Origin: Desulfuromusa sp.
GTDB taxonomy: Bacteria > Desulfobacterota > Desulfuromonadia > Desulfuromonadales > Geopsychrobacteraceae
Reading direction: 5' to 3'
DNA length: 11,335 nucleotides
Assembly: GCA_029934755.1 (NCBI GenBank)
Contig: JAOZLQ010000012.1
Coordinates: 13,498-24,832, forward strand
Part shown: one piece after another, positions 1 to 6,814 of the stretch
How the letters are laid out: the number at the start of each line of letters is the position of its first letter
How positions within the stretch are numbered: the first letter of the stretch is position 1
Made by a program: the position numbers and the translations under genes
Notes under the pieces: model-generated
The model's input: the letters and a program-made list of their open reading frames with translations, nothing else
Database searches by the model: none
What the model was told of the DNA's origin: nothing

Positions 1-381
1 ATCCTGAGCAAATTCACCGTCCTTCAAAACAAGAACATCCTTCTGTGCCGCAAGGAACTCCAAACTGATTTCACCTGTCAGGCCACTCACTCGTTGTAAA
101 TCATTAAAAGCTTCAATATAAGCACTTGCAACCTGTTCATCGACAACCGGCCTGTTAGTAAGTTGTGCTGTATGTTCCTGGCTGATAAATAAATCTATTT
201 TGCCCCGTTTTAATACCGTTAATACCTGCTTTTTCATTTCACTTTCAAGGGGAGCCAATAAGCGTGGCGATTTAATATTTACATCACCATAACGGTGATT
301 AACTGCTTTAATTTCGACGGAAAAGGACAAGCCATTAACCTGTGCTTGTCCGCGGCCGTAACCAGTCATACTTTTGATCAT
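1..381 (-). CDS. yicC: YicC family endoribonuclease, N-terminal part (cut by window edge)
   Basis: The first 127 codons of a YicC-family gene are present; the rest runs off the left edge. The protein begins MIKSMTGYGRG, the family's hallmark start, followed by a VEIKAVNHRY segment (about residues 23-32) and a long charged helical stretch. Family members are usually about 290 residues, so less than half is seen. YicC proteins were long annotated as stress-induced or unknown and more recently described as endoribonucleases. The active-site part, thought to lie in the C-terminal half, is outside the window. The ATG at 379-381 is preceded by AGGAG and AAGGA stretches, the second at good spacing. 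The gene lies 52 nt downstream of the sugar-dehydratase gene on the same strand, and no terminator is visible between them, so co-transcription is likely. In many bacteria yicC is followed by gmk and rpoZ, which would be expected to the left. Confidence 0.9.
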   Translation of the reverse strand, partial: MIKSMTGYGRGQAQVNGLSFSVEIKAVNHRYGDVNIKSPRLLAPLESEMKKQVLTVLKRGKIDLFISQEHTAQLTNRPVVDEQVASAYIEAFNDLQRVSGLTGEISLEFLAAQKDVLVLKDGEFAQD

Positions 382-433
382 AAATCCTTACTCCTGTTTT
401 CATGACAATTCACAAACTAACTCAAATATCTAC

Positions 434-2332
434 TTACTGATGCATTGCTGTCGCTGGGTGCGGAATAACTTTCGCAAGGGGCTTATTCTCCGCTGGCACA
501 TACTCCGGGACCAACAGCAACAATTTCTCCCGCACCCCATTAAGATCTAAAGCTTTAGCATCAGCCACAAGAGCATCCAAACAACTGACTAATTCTTCAT
601 GTGGCGGGGTAACCGACTGTGCTATACAGATTTGTTTATGTGGGGTTGGTAAGACACCTTCATCATCAAGCAATAGTTCTTCGTACAACTTTTCACCCGG
701 CCGCAGACCAGTATAGACAATTTCAATATCATCATGGGGCTGCAATCCAGAGAGCCGGATCAATTCTTCTGCAAGGGTTTGTATCTTAACTGCCTCCCCC
801 ATGTCAAACAAGTATATCTCGCCGCCATACCCCATACTGCCAGCCTGTAAAACCAACTGCGTAGCCTCAGGAATTGTCATAAAAAATCGGGTCACTTCAG
901 GGTGAGTAACGGTCACAGGACCACCCTTTGCAATTTGTTCCTTAAACGTTGGGATCACACTGCCATTACTACCAAGCACATTTCCAAAACGTGTCGTAAC
1001 AAAACTGGTCTGACTGGTTTTATTCAGTGATTGTACATAGAGTTCAGCAATTCGTTTAGTCGATCCCATTACGTTAGCCGGGCGGACAGCCTTGTCAGTG
1101 GAAACCATGACAAATTTTTCGACACCAAAATTATCTGCAGCATCAGCCAGCAGTCGAGTCCCCTGAATATTATTATTCACGGCTTCAGCCGGATTTCTTT
1201 CCATCATCGGGACATGTTTATAGGCTGCTGCATGAAACACGACTTGCGGCATCTGCTCGTCAAAGATGACATTGACCCGAGATCGGTTGCGTACATCACC
1301 GATAATTGGAACAAGTGACAGCTGCGAAAAGCTTTGCGAAAGTTCTTGCTCTATCAAGAAAAGTGGGGTTTCCGCATTTTCGAACAAAATCAACTTCTGC
1401 GGATTGAAGCGAGCAACCTGACGACAGATTTCACTGCCGATACTCCCCCCTGCCCCCGTGACCAATACTCTCTTCCCCTGGAGATAGTGACTGATCTGAA
1501 CTTCATCCAGAGAGATCGGGTCACGGCCAAGCAGATCATTCAGATCCACATCCCGAACTTGCTGAATCGAGACTCGACCATCAATCAAATCTCCAACTCC
1601 CGGCAATATTTTGAACCTGACAGCACTCTCTCGACAACGTTCTACGATCGCCTTGATCTGTTTTCCAGTTGCCGAAGGAATTGCAATAATAATTTCATCA
1701 ATACCACGTTCATTGACAATTCGGTTCAAGTCAATTTGTGTCCCTAGCACCTTCAAACCCTGAAACGTTGCCTTTTTCTTAACAGTATCATCATCAACAA
1801 AACCAACCAGATCGAGATCCAGTAATCCATTTGAGCGAATTTCTCGGGCAATCAACTGCCCGGCATCTCCAGCACCAACTAGTAAAACTCGGGTTTTTCG
1901 AAGTGCCGTTCCTTGCTGAACGGGTCGATATGACTCGCGATAAATGCGCGTAACAAAACGGATACCACCAACAGCCAAAAAACAAAAAATCCCATCCAAT
2001 ACCAAAACAGAACGAGGAATTTGATCTAAACGATAGACAAGGACAGCGTAAACAATAAAAATGATTGAACCCAAGATATTAGCTTTGACTATCTGAATCA
2101 GATCCGGCAACGAAACATAACGCCACCACCCCCTGAAGCAGCCAAATTGCCAAAAAGCGGTAAGTTTGATGACGAGAACAGCAGGAATCAAAACCCCAAT
2201 TCTTGTCCAATATCCTGGAGGAATCGAAAAATCAAAACGGACAGCATAGGCAAACAGAAGAGAAGCGACAATAATCAGACTTGTCATCAGAAAAGTGACG
2301 TACAAACGATGACGATATAAGTATTCTCTCAT
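434..2332 (-). CDS. Membrane-anchored UDP-N-acetylhexosamine 4,6-dehydratase (CapD/WbpM/PglF family)
   Basis: This 632-residue protein has the full-length CapD/WbpM/PglF architecture. There are four predicted membrane segments (about 10-32, 43-62, 82-101, 107-127), then a first Rossmann-like nucleotide-binding domain (GAGDAG, 153-158), then the catalytic extended SDR domain with the NAD(P) motif GAGGSIG (293-299), HAAAYKHVPMME (367-378) and STDKAVRP (411-418). The Tyr of the usual SDR YxxxK is Met here (Met422, Lys426). This is known for the WbpM/PglF class and does not mean inactivity; Thr412-Asp413-Lys414 are kept. The expected reaction is UDP-GlcNAc to UDP-4-keto-6-deoxy-GlcNAc at the inner face of the cytoplasmic membrane, the entry to bacillosamine, QuiNAc or FucNAc type sugars for surface polysaccharide or protein glycosylation. 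The exact end product cannot be read from sequence. The ATG is preceded by AGGTGG, and a candidate promoter lies just upstream. No other sugar genes are in the window. Confidence 0.93.
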   Translation of the reverse strand: MREYLYRHRLYVTFLMTSLIIVASLLFAYAVRFDFSIPPGYWTRIGVLIPAVLVIKLTAFWQFGCFRGWWRYVSLPDLIQIVKANILGSIIFIVYAVLVYRLDQIPRSVLVLDGIFCFLAVGGIRFVTRIYRESYRPVQQGTALRKTRVLLVGAGDAGQLIAREIRSNGLLDLDLVGFVDDDTVKKKATFQGLKVLGTQIDLNRIVNERGIDEIIIAIPSATGKQIKAIVERCRESAVRFKILPGVGDLIDGRVSIQQVRDVDLNDLLGRDPISLDEVQISHYLQGKRVLVTGAGGSIGSEICRQVARFNPQKLILFENAETPLFLIEQELSQSFSQLSLVPIIGDVRNRSRVNVIFDEQMPQVVFHAAAYKHVPMMERNPAEAVNNNIQGTRLLADAADNFGVEKFVMVSTDKAVRPANVMGSTKRIAELYVQSLNKTSQTSFVTTRFGNVLGSNGSVIPTFKEQIAKGGPVTVTHPEVTRFFMTIPEATQLVLQAGSMGYGGEIYLFDMGEAVKIQTLAEELIRLSGLQPHDDIEIVYTGLRPGEKLYEELLLDDEGVLPTPHKQICIAQSVTPPHEELVSCLDALVADAKALDLNGVREKLLLLVPEYVPAENKPLAKVIPHPATAMHQ

Positions 2333-2356
2333 ATGACCCCCACCTACTGAACCTCA

Positions 2357-2384
2357 TTTATACACAGACTAAAGATATAGCCAA
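2357..2384 (-). promoter_or_regulatory. Candidate sigma-70 promoter of the sugar-dehydratase gene
   Basis: On the minus strand a -35-like TTGGCT (2379-2384) and a -10-like TATAAA (2357-2362) are separated by 16 bp. The -10 box ends 24 nt before the ATG at 2332, which would give a short leader carrying the AGGTGG ribosome site. The match to consensus is good at the -10 and fair at the -35. The upstream gene mqnA ends at 2454 without a visible terminator, so read-through is also possible. This is a pattern call only. Confidence 0.45.
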
Positions 2385-2409
2385 GAATTGAACCTTACTG
2401 CTCAATTCT
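2384..2409. promoter_or_regulatory. 8-bp inverted repeat next to the candidate promoter (operator-like)
   Basis: AGAATTGA (2384-2391) and TCAATTCT (2402-2409) are perfect inverted arms separated by 10 bp. The left arm touches the last base of the -35 box, so the repeat covers roughly the -36 to -61 region. No T-run follows on the minus strand, so it is not an ordinary terminator of mqnA. It could be a binding site for a dimeric regulator or a chance AT-rich palindrome. No regulator gene is nearby. Confidence 0.3.
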
Positions 2410-2453
2410 ACATTATTTCGACCTGCCGGTACTAATTAAAACAATAATCCTAA

Positions 2454-3287
2454 TCAATCTAAGAAATTTAATTCTGGTTCTTCATCAAGTAGTTGATATT
2501 TCTTGCATAATCTGAAAAAAAGTTGCACTCCTTGCAAGTGCTCTTCATCCAAACGATAATCTATAGTCTGCCAATAATCGACAATAGTTTGCGCGGCTAA
2601 TCCAACGTCTTCTGCGATAATCGTCGCAAGGGGATATGGCTCTTTAAGTAACTGTTCACGAGATAAGAGCAACTGCTGACCTAAATCTGCTAACGCAATG
2701 GGGAATTTATGCAGAGAACTTAGATCAATCATCCAGAGAGCAAATACAAATGGAAGTCCAGTATATTGGTACCATATTTCCCCTAGATCAAAAACTTTCA
2801 TCCCTGATGGTAACTGACTTGCTAATTGTAATGCTCTATCCCCAATTAATAAAGCCGGTTTTTTTTGTTTAATTAACGTTTCAATCGGTACATTTGGAAC
2901 GACATCTGTCACATTCTCAAGATGATAAAACTCGCGGAAAATAATCCGTAAAAGATTGACTGATGTTGCCGATTCACCAGTTATTGCAATTTGCCTATCC
3001 GACAACTCCATCAACTCAACTGGCGAAAAAAGGAGAACACTTTTGACCTTACCAATTGATGAAATTGAATGACCGGGCAGGAGCAGGTAATTCCGCCAGT
3101 TTCTAGCATATTCAAAAGAAGATGAAGGGCTGACATCCAGCTGCCCCTGTTGCAGCCTCAGGTTTAGTTCAGATGGAACTCCCGTCACAAACTGGCCACA
3201 GAAACCATTTTTTTTCAGATGATGAAAAAAAGGAATGCAATTTAAATAGGGGATATATCCCAATGTGAGTTCAGATGATAGTTTCAT
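2454..3287 (-). CDS. mqnA: Chorismate dehydratase MqnA (futalosine pathway of menaquinone synthesis)
   Basis: This 277-residue protein has the periplasmic-binding-protein-like fold of MqnA but no signal peptide, as expected for a cytosolic enzyme. Family features are LGYIPYLN near the N terminus (Asn16 in the conserved YLN), the SSSFEYA segment (55-61), AITGESATSVNLLRI (101-115), LLIGDRAL (146-153) and the DLGEIWYQYTGLPFVFALW block (167-185). MqnA dehydrates chorismate to 3-[(1-carboxyvinyl)oxy]benzoate, the first committed step of the futalosine route. The length is normal. MqnD is a related-fold alternative, but the TGLPFVFA block and start fit MqnA better. No other mqn gene is in the window. 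The ATG at 3287 has only a distant GAGGGG, 14 nt upstream and against the terminator T-run, so translation may be weak or the transcript unusual. Homopolymer runs near 3208-3233 do not break the frame. Confidence 0.9.
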   Translation of the reverse strand: MKLSSELTLGYIPYLNCIPFFHHLKKNGFCGQFVTGVPSELNLRLQQGQLDVSPSSSFEYARNWRNYLLLPGHSISSIGKVKSVLLFSPVELMELSDRQIAITGESATSVNLLRIIFREFYHLENVTDVVPNVPIETLIKQKKPALLIGDRALQLASQLPSGMKVFDLGEIWYQYTGLPFVFALWMIDLSSLHKFPIALADLGQQLLLSREQLLKEPYPLATIIAEDVGLAAQTIVDYWQTIDYRLDEEHLQGVQLFFRLCKKYQLLDEEPELNFLD

Positions 3288-3307
3288 AGATAAGAGTTTT
3301 ACCCCTC

Positions 3308-3347
3308 AAAAACAACAACAGACGGGAGTCATCCCGTCTGTTGTTGT
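3308..3347 (-). terminator. Rho-independent terminator after accC
   Basis: The arms ACAACAACAGACGGGA (3312-3327) and TCCCGTCTGTTGTTGT (3332-3347) form a perfect 16-bp stem with a 4-nt loop. On the minus strand the stem runs into TTTTT (3312-3308). It lies 22 nt past the accC stop and fits termination of the aroB-accC unit. It ends only 20 nt before the mqnA start codon. Confidence 0.9.
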
Positions 3348-3369
3348 ATAGCTTTACACAAAGAGTTTT

Positions 3370-4707
3370 TTAAATTTTAGATCGCTCTAAAAAGTTAGTA
3401 TCAAAATTACCCTCAATAAAATCTTTATTTTCCATCATCTTTTGATGAAACGGAATCGTCGTTTTGATCCCTTCAATGACATATTCGTCAAGTGCACATG
3501 CCATCCGCTTAATTGCCTCATCCCGAGTTTCTGCATGAACTATAAGCTTACCAATCATCGAGTCATAGTGAGGCAGAACAGTATACTGATCATACACAGC
3601 ACTTTCGACCCGGACTCCCATTCCTCCGGGGGTATGATAACCTTGAATTTTTCCCGGGAACGGAGTAAATTTTTCAGGATCTTCAGCGTTTATTCGGCAC
3701 TCAATAGCATGTCCGCTGATCGTTATATCTTCCTGCTGATATTTCAATGGTAATCCGGCAGCAGAATTAATCTGCTCTTTGACAATATCCACACCAGTAA
3801 CCATCTCAGTAACTGGATGCTCAACCTGCACCCGGGTATTCATCTCCATAAAATAGAAACGACCATCGGTATCCAGCAGGTACTCAACTGTCCCGGCACT
3901 GGAATAATTGACGGCTTTAGCAGCATCAACAGCACAGGCACCCATTTGTTCCCGTAATTCAGGGGTTAAAACCGGACATGGAGCTTCTTCAATCAGTTTT
4001 TGGTGACGTCGTTGTATAGAACAATCACGTTCCCCCAAGTGGATAACATGACCATGTTTATCACCCAGAATTTGAATTTCTACATGACGTGGATGTTCAC
4101 AAAATTTTTCGATATAAACATCAGCCTTACCAAATCCAGCCTGAGCTTCAGTACGAGCGGTCGCCAAAGCGGTCGCCAGTGCAGCAGGTGAATGGACTAT
4201 TTTCATTCCACGACCACCTCCACCGGCAGAAGCCTTGATAATGACCGGGTAGCCGATATCTTTCGCAATCCCTTGTGCCTCTTCTGCAGATTCAATACTT
4301 TTATTGGTCCCGGGTAAGATGGGGACACCTGCATCGGTGACAGTCTGACGAGCACTAATTTTATCACCCATCTGCCTCATATTATCAGCTGTAGGACCAA
4401 TAAAAGTAATACCACATTGTTCACAGATTTCTGCAAATTCAGCATTTTCTGAGAGAAAACCATAACCAGGGTGAATGGCATCAGCATCAGCAATTTCAGC
4501 CGCGCTGATAATTGCCTTCATATTGAGATAACTATCGGCACTAGCAGCCGGGCCAATGCAGACACTCTCATCCGCCAGGCTGACATGAAGGGCATCATAA
4601 TCAACATCTGAATGGACTGCGACCGTCTTGATCCCCATCTCTTTACAGGCACGGATAATCCGCAGGGCTATTTCGCCGCGATTTGCTATGAGAATTTTAT
4701 GAAACAT
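3370..4707 (-). CDS. accC: Biotin carboxylase subunit of acetyl-CoA carboxylase
   Basis: This 445-residue protein matches the usual AccC length (about 445-450). Domains in order are a biotin-carboxylase N-terminal domain (FHKILIANRGEIA at the start, HPGYGFLSEN at 79-88), an ATP-grasp domain with the glycine-rich loop KASAGGGGRGMK (158-169), and a C-terminal biotin-carboxylase domain. The expected active-site residues are present: Lys116, Lys158, His208, Lys237, Glu275, Glu288, Arg292 and Glu296 (EMNTRVQVEHPVTE). It carboxylates the biotin on AccB with ATP and bicarbonate in the cytosol, the first half of malonyl-CoA synthesis. The length excludes a fused pyruvate or propionyl-CoA carboxylase chain. 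The ATG at 4707 is preceded by AGGAG at about 7 nt. The gene follows accB by 88 nt and ends its unit at the terminator. The carboxyltransferase genes accA and accD are not in the window. Confidence 0.97.
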   Translation of the reverse strand: MFHKILIANRGEIALRIIRACKEMGIKTVAVHSDVDYDALHVSLADESVCIGPAASADSYLNMKAIISAAEIADADAIHPGYGFLSENAEFAEICEQCGITFIGPTADNMRQMGDKISARQTVTDAGVPILPGTNKSIESAEEAQGIAKDIGYPVIIKASAGGGGRGMKIVHSPAALATALATARTEAQAGFGKADVYIEKFCEHPRHVEIQILGDKHGHVIHLGERDCSIQRRHQKLIEEAPCPVLTPELREQMGACAVDAAKAVNYSSAGTVEYLLDTDGRFYFMEMNTRVQVEHPVTEMVTGVDIVKEQINSAAGLPLKYQQEDITISGHAIECRINAEDPEKFTPFPGKIQGYHTPGGMGVRVESAVYDQYTVLPHYDSMIGKLIVHAETRDEAIKRMACALDEYVIEGIKTTIPFHQKMMENKDFIEGNFDTNFLERSKI

Positions 4708-4795
4708 TTTTATGACTCCTGAATAAGCAATCTTGTATCGTGGGATAGAATCCGGAAATGGACTAATAGTCCCGGTGCTTCAGTTCCCCTATAGA

Positions 4796-5266
4796 TCAAA
4801 TCCGCTCAACAAGGAAGAGAGTTTCGCCAAACTCAACGGGTGTAGCATCGTCTTTGACTATCTCAATAATCTTACATTTGAATTCCGCCTCAATTTCGTT
4901 AAACAACTTCATTGCTTCAACCAAACACAGGGTTTGCCCCGCTTCTACAATATCTCCAACCTCAACAAAGAAAGCTGCATCAGGAGATGGCTTACGGTAA
5001 ATTGTACCCACCATCGGAGATGGAACGATATCGTATCTTTCATCTATTGCCGGGACATCGGCAGCACTGGCAGAAGGGACCGATGGCGCTATCGGAGAGA
5101 CTGCCATAGTCGCAGCAACTGGAGCTACCGGAGCAGCAACCTGGATAAATTCTTTTTCCGATCCCCGCTTGATATGAATACTTTCTTCCTGATTTTCCAA
5201 ATTGAATTCAGTAATATCTGTATCAGTTATTAGTTTGATCAAACTTTTTAGATCTTTCAGTTCCAT
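4796..5266 (-). CDS. accB: Biotin carboxyl carrier protein of acetyl-CoA carboxylase
   Basis: This 156-residue protein has an N-terminal helical domain (1-40), an Ala/Pro-rich flexible linker (about 43-75) and a C-terminal biotinyl domain (78-156). The biotin-accepting lysine is Lys120 in VEAMKLFNEIEAE, 36 residues from the C terminus, the usual distance. The residues after the lysine are Leu-Phe rather than the commoner Met-Met or Leu-Met, a small deviation at a tolerant site. The protein carries carboxybiotin between AccC and the carboxyltransferase. The ATG at 5266 has a strong AGGAGG with good spacing. It follows the M24 peptidase gene by only 22 nt, where many bacteria place efp between pepP and accB; no efp is present here. 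The accB-accC pairing confirms that this is acetyl-CoA carboxylase. Confidence 0.97.
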   Translation of the reverse strand: MELKDLKSLIKLITDTDITEFNLENQEESIHIKRGSEKEFIQVAAPVAPVAATMAVSPIAPSVPSASAADVPAIDERYDIVPSPMVGTIYRKPSPDAAFFVEVGDIVEAGQTLCLVEAMKLFNEIEAEFKCKIIEIVKDDATPVEFGETLFLVERI

Positions 5267-5288
5267 GATTTTTCCTCCTGAAAAACTT

Positions 5289-6365
5289 TTATAAACTTAA
5301 TTGCTTAAATTGTTTTGGAATTGAAGTCAGTGCCTCAAAACCATCTGTGGTCACAACAATGGTATCCTCAATCCTTACACCGCCAGTACCCGGGATATAT
5401 ATTCCAGGTTCAACAGTAATCACCATTCCCTCAGCTAATTTCTGATCAGAGCGATCCGAAACAGCAGGATATTCATGGATTTCTAATCCTACACCATGCC
5501 CCAAACTATGACCAAAGTATTCACCATAACCCTTAGACATAATAAAATCACGGGCAACAGCATCCAGATCACAGATTGGCATTCCCGGTTTAACCACCGC
5601 AAGTGCTGAATCATGAGCTTCTAACACAATATCAAAAATTTGTCGAAGTTTTCTATCAACTTCACCAATTGCTAAAGTTACAGTCTCATCCGAGTGGTAT
5701 CCATTGACTATGGTACCAAAATCAATGGTGAGTAATTCCCCCTCTAGGATCTTTTTACCACTGGCAACACCATGCGGCAATGCACCACGTAATCCAGATG
5801 CAACAATAAAATCGAAAGCATTTGCTTCTCCCCCAAGACGTTTTAAAGCAAATTCAAGCTCAAGAGCTATTTCACGTTCAGTGACTCCAGGTCGAATCAT
5901 TGGTAAAATGAGATCAAAGGCTTGATGGTTCAAGTCAGCTGCAGCTTTGAGAGAAACCAGTTGATCCCCAGACTTAACCCCACGAAGTGGTTGCAACTGA
6001 TGGTGGAGAGAACACCAAGTAAGTGTATCATCCACGATTGCAGTCAAGTCTTCAAGAAGTGCGACACTCACAACATCGGCATCGAATCCAACCCGCATAC
6101 TCCCATCTGAAGAGAGTTCATCTGCGACAGCTTTTAATTTATTATTGTAACAATGGACACGAGCAGAACTAACTTGCGTCTGGGCCTGTGCAAAATAACG
6201 TGAATCAGTAAAAAAAACAGATTCATTGGCTGTAACAAGCAATACGCCATCTGTGCCAGTAAATCCACATAGATAACGTATATTGGGTAATCCAAAAATT
6301 AGTAGTGCATCGAGCTTTTCAGAGATCAATAAATTCTGAAGAAACTGGTTATTTTGTTCAATCAC
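5289..6365 (-). CDS. pepP: M24 family Xaa-Pro aminopeptidase / prolidase-like
   Basis: This 358-residue protein is a two-domain M24B metallopeptidase. A creatinase-type N-terminal domain (about 1-128, with NIRYLCGFTGTDG) precedes a pita-bread catalytic domain. All five dinuclear-metal ligands are visible: Asp215, Asp226, His290, Glu319 and Glu333, with His198 as a further active-site histidine (LPHG) and the GHSLGHGVGLEIHE and TVEPGIYI motifs. It should remove an N-terminal residue before proline, or cleave Xaa-Pro dipeptides; sequence alone does not separate PepP from PepQ, so the symbol is provisional. The size fits the short cytosolic forms of about 350-360 residues. The start is GTG at 6363-6365, inside the 3' end of aroQ (8-nt overlap), suggesting translational coupling. 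It leaves about 18 residues before the first conserved strand, as expected for the family. Confidence 0.92.
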   Translation of the reverse strand: MIEQNNQFLQNLLISEKLDALLIFGLPNIRYLCGFTGTDGVLLVTANESVFFTDSRYFAQAQTQVSSARVHCYNNKLKAVADELSSDGSMRVGFDADVVSVALLEDLTAIVDDTLTWCSLHHQLQPLRGVKSGDQLVSLKAAADLNHQAFDLILPMIRPGVTEREIALELEFALKRLGGEANAFDFIVASGLRGALPHGVASGKKILEGELLTIDFGTIVNGYHSDETVTLAIGEVDRKLRQIFDIVLEAHDSALAVVKPGMPICDLDAVARDFIMSKGYGEYFGHSLGHGVGLEIHEYPAVSDRSDQKLAEGMVITVEPGIYIPGTGGVRIEDTIVVTTDGFEALTSIPKQFKQLSL

Positions 6366-6810
6366 ACTCCCCCCGGTTTATTAAAAAATCAGATAAAGCA
6401 CGTAATGCCAAACCATATCCAGCTGCACCAAAACCAACAATCTGACCAACAGCAATCGGAGCAATAAAAGAGTGTTGACGGAACTCCTCACGCGCATGAA
6501 TATTTGACAGGTGAACCTCAACGGTTGGCAGATCTACACCACTAATGGCATCACGTAATGCAATACTTGTATGAGTATACCCACCAGGATTAATTATAAT
6601 TCCAGAAAATTTCTCCAGTTTAGCTCGCTGTATCTGATCAATCAAATCTCCCTCATGATTGGATTGATAGGCTTCTACTTCAAACCCAAGAGCTGCGGCT
6701 TCTTCCATCAACTCCTGCATAATTTGACTGAGGGTCGTATGACCGTAAACATCCGGCTCACGAGTTCCCAATAAATTCAAATTTGGGCCGTTCAAAACCA
6801 TGAATTTCAT
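6358..6810 (-). CDS. aroQ: Type II 3-dehydroquinate dehydratase
   Basis: I place the start at ATG 6808-6810, giving 150 residues beginning MKFMVLNGPNLNLLG, the typical AroQ start. A GTG at 6849 would add 13 residues that resemble no family member and would overlap the roadblock gene by 35 nt. From the ATG the numbering fits the family: Arg17, catalytic Tyr22, Asn74 (INPGGYTH), His80, catalytic His100 (VEVHLSNIHAREEFR), Arg107 and Arg111. The enzyme dehydrates 3-dehydroquinate to 3-dehydroshikimate in the shikimate pathway and normally forms a dodecamer in the cytosol. Its substrate is the product of AroB, encoded in the same unit. The gene starts 4 nt after the roadblock stop and has no clear Shine-Dalgarno sequence of its own, so it probably relies on coupling to the upstream gene. 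The 3' end overlaps the peptidase gene by 8 nt. Confidence 0.95.
   Translation of the reverse strand: MKFMVLNGPNLNLLGTREPDVYGHTTLSQIMQELMEEAAALGFEVEAYQSNHEGDLIDQIQRAKLEKFSGIIINPGGYTHTSIALRDAISGVDLPTVEVHLSNIHAREEFRQHSFIAPIAVGQIVGFGAAGYGLALRALSDFLINRGECD
6363..6374 (-). promoter_or_regulatory. Unusual start site of the M24 peptidase: GTG with very close purine tract
   Basis: The purine tract GGGGGGAG (6367-6374) ends one base before the GTG start. GGAG is therefore too close for a classical site; only the 5' part of the G-run has near-normal spacing. The stop codon of aroQ (6358-6360) lies just inside the new gene. Ribosomes finishing aroQ may restart here, which would explain a weak stand-alone site. 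Confidence 0.5.
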
Positions 6811-6814
6811 AGTT

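Noticed and set aside
1334..1747. 137-codon open frame on the plus strand inside the sugar-dehydratase gene
   Set aside because: It is antisense to the conserved SDR domain and shows no recognisable domain.
434..2332. Missing catalytic tyrosine as a sign of an inactive dehydratase
   Set aside because: The Tyr to Met change is normal for the WbpM/PglF class, and the Thr-Asp-Lys residues are kept.
3208..3233. T and A homopolymer runs at the start of mqnA, possible frameshift or phase-variation tract
   Set aside because: The reading frame passes intact through the family motifs on both sides, and the runs encode a plausible His-Leu-Lys-Lys segment. No sign of a broken frame.
4733..5233. 166-codon open frame on the plus strand across accB
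   Set aside because: It lies opposite accB, whose biotinyl motif and ribosome site are unambiguous. The plus-strand translation has no family features, is rich in Arg, Ser and Tyr, and lacks a ribosome site.
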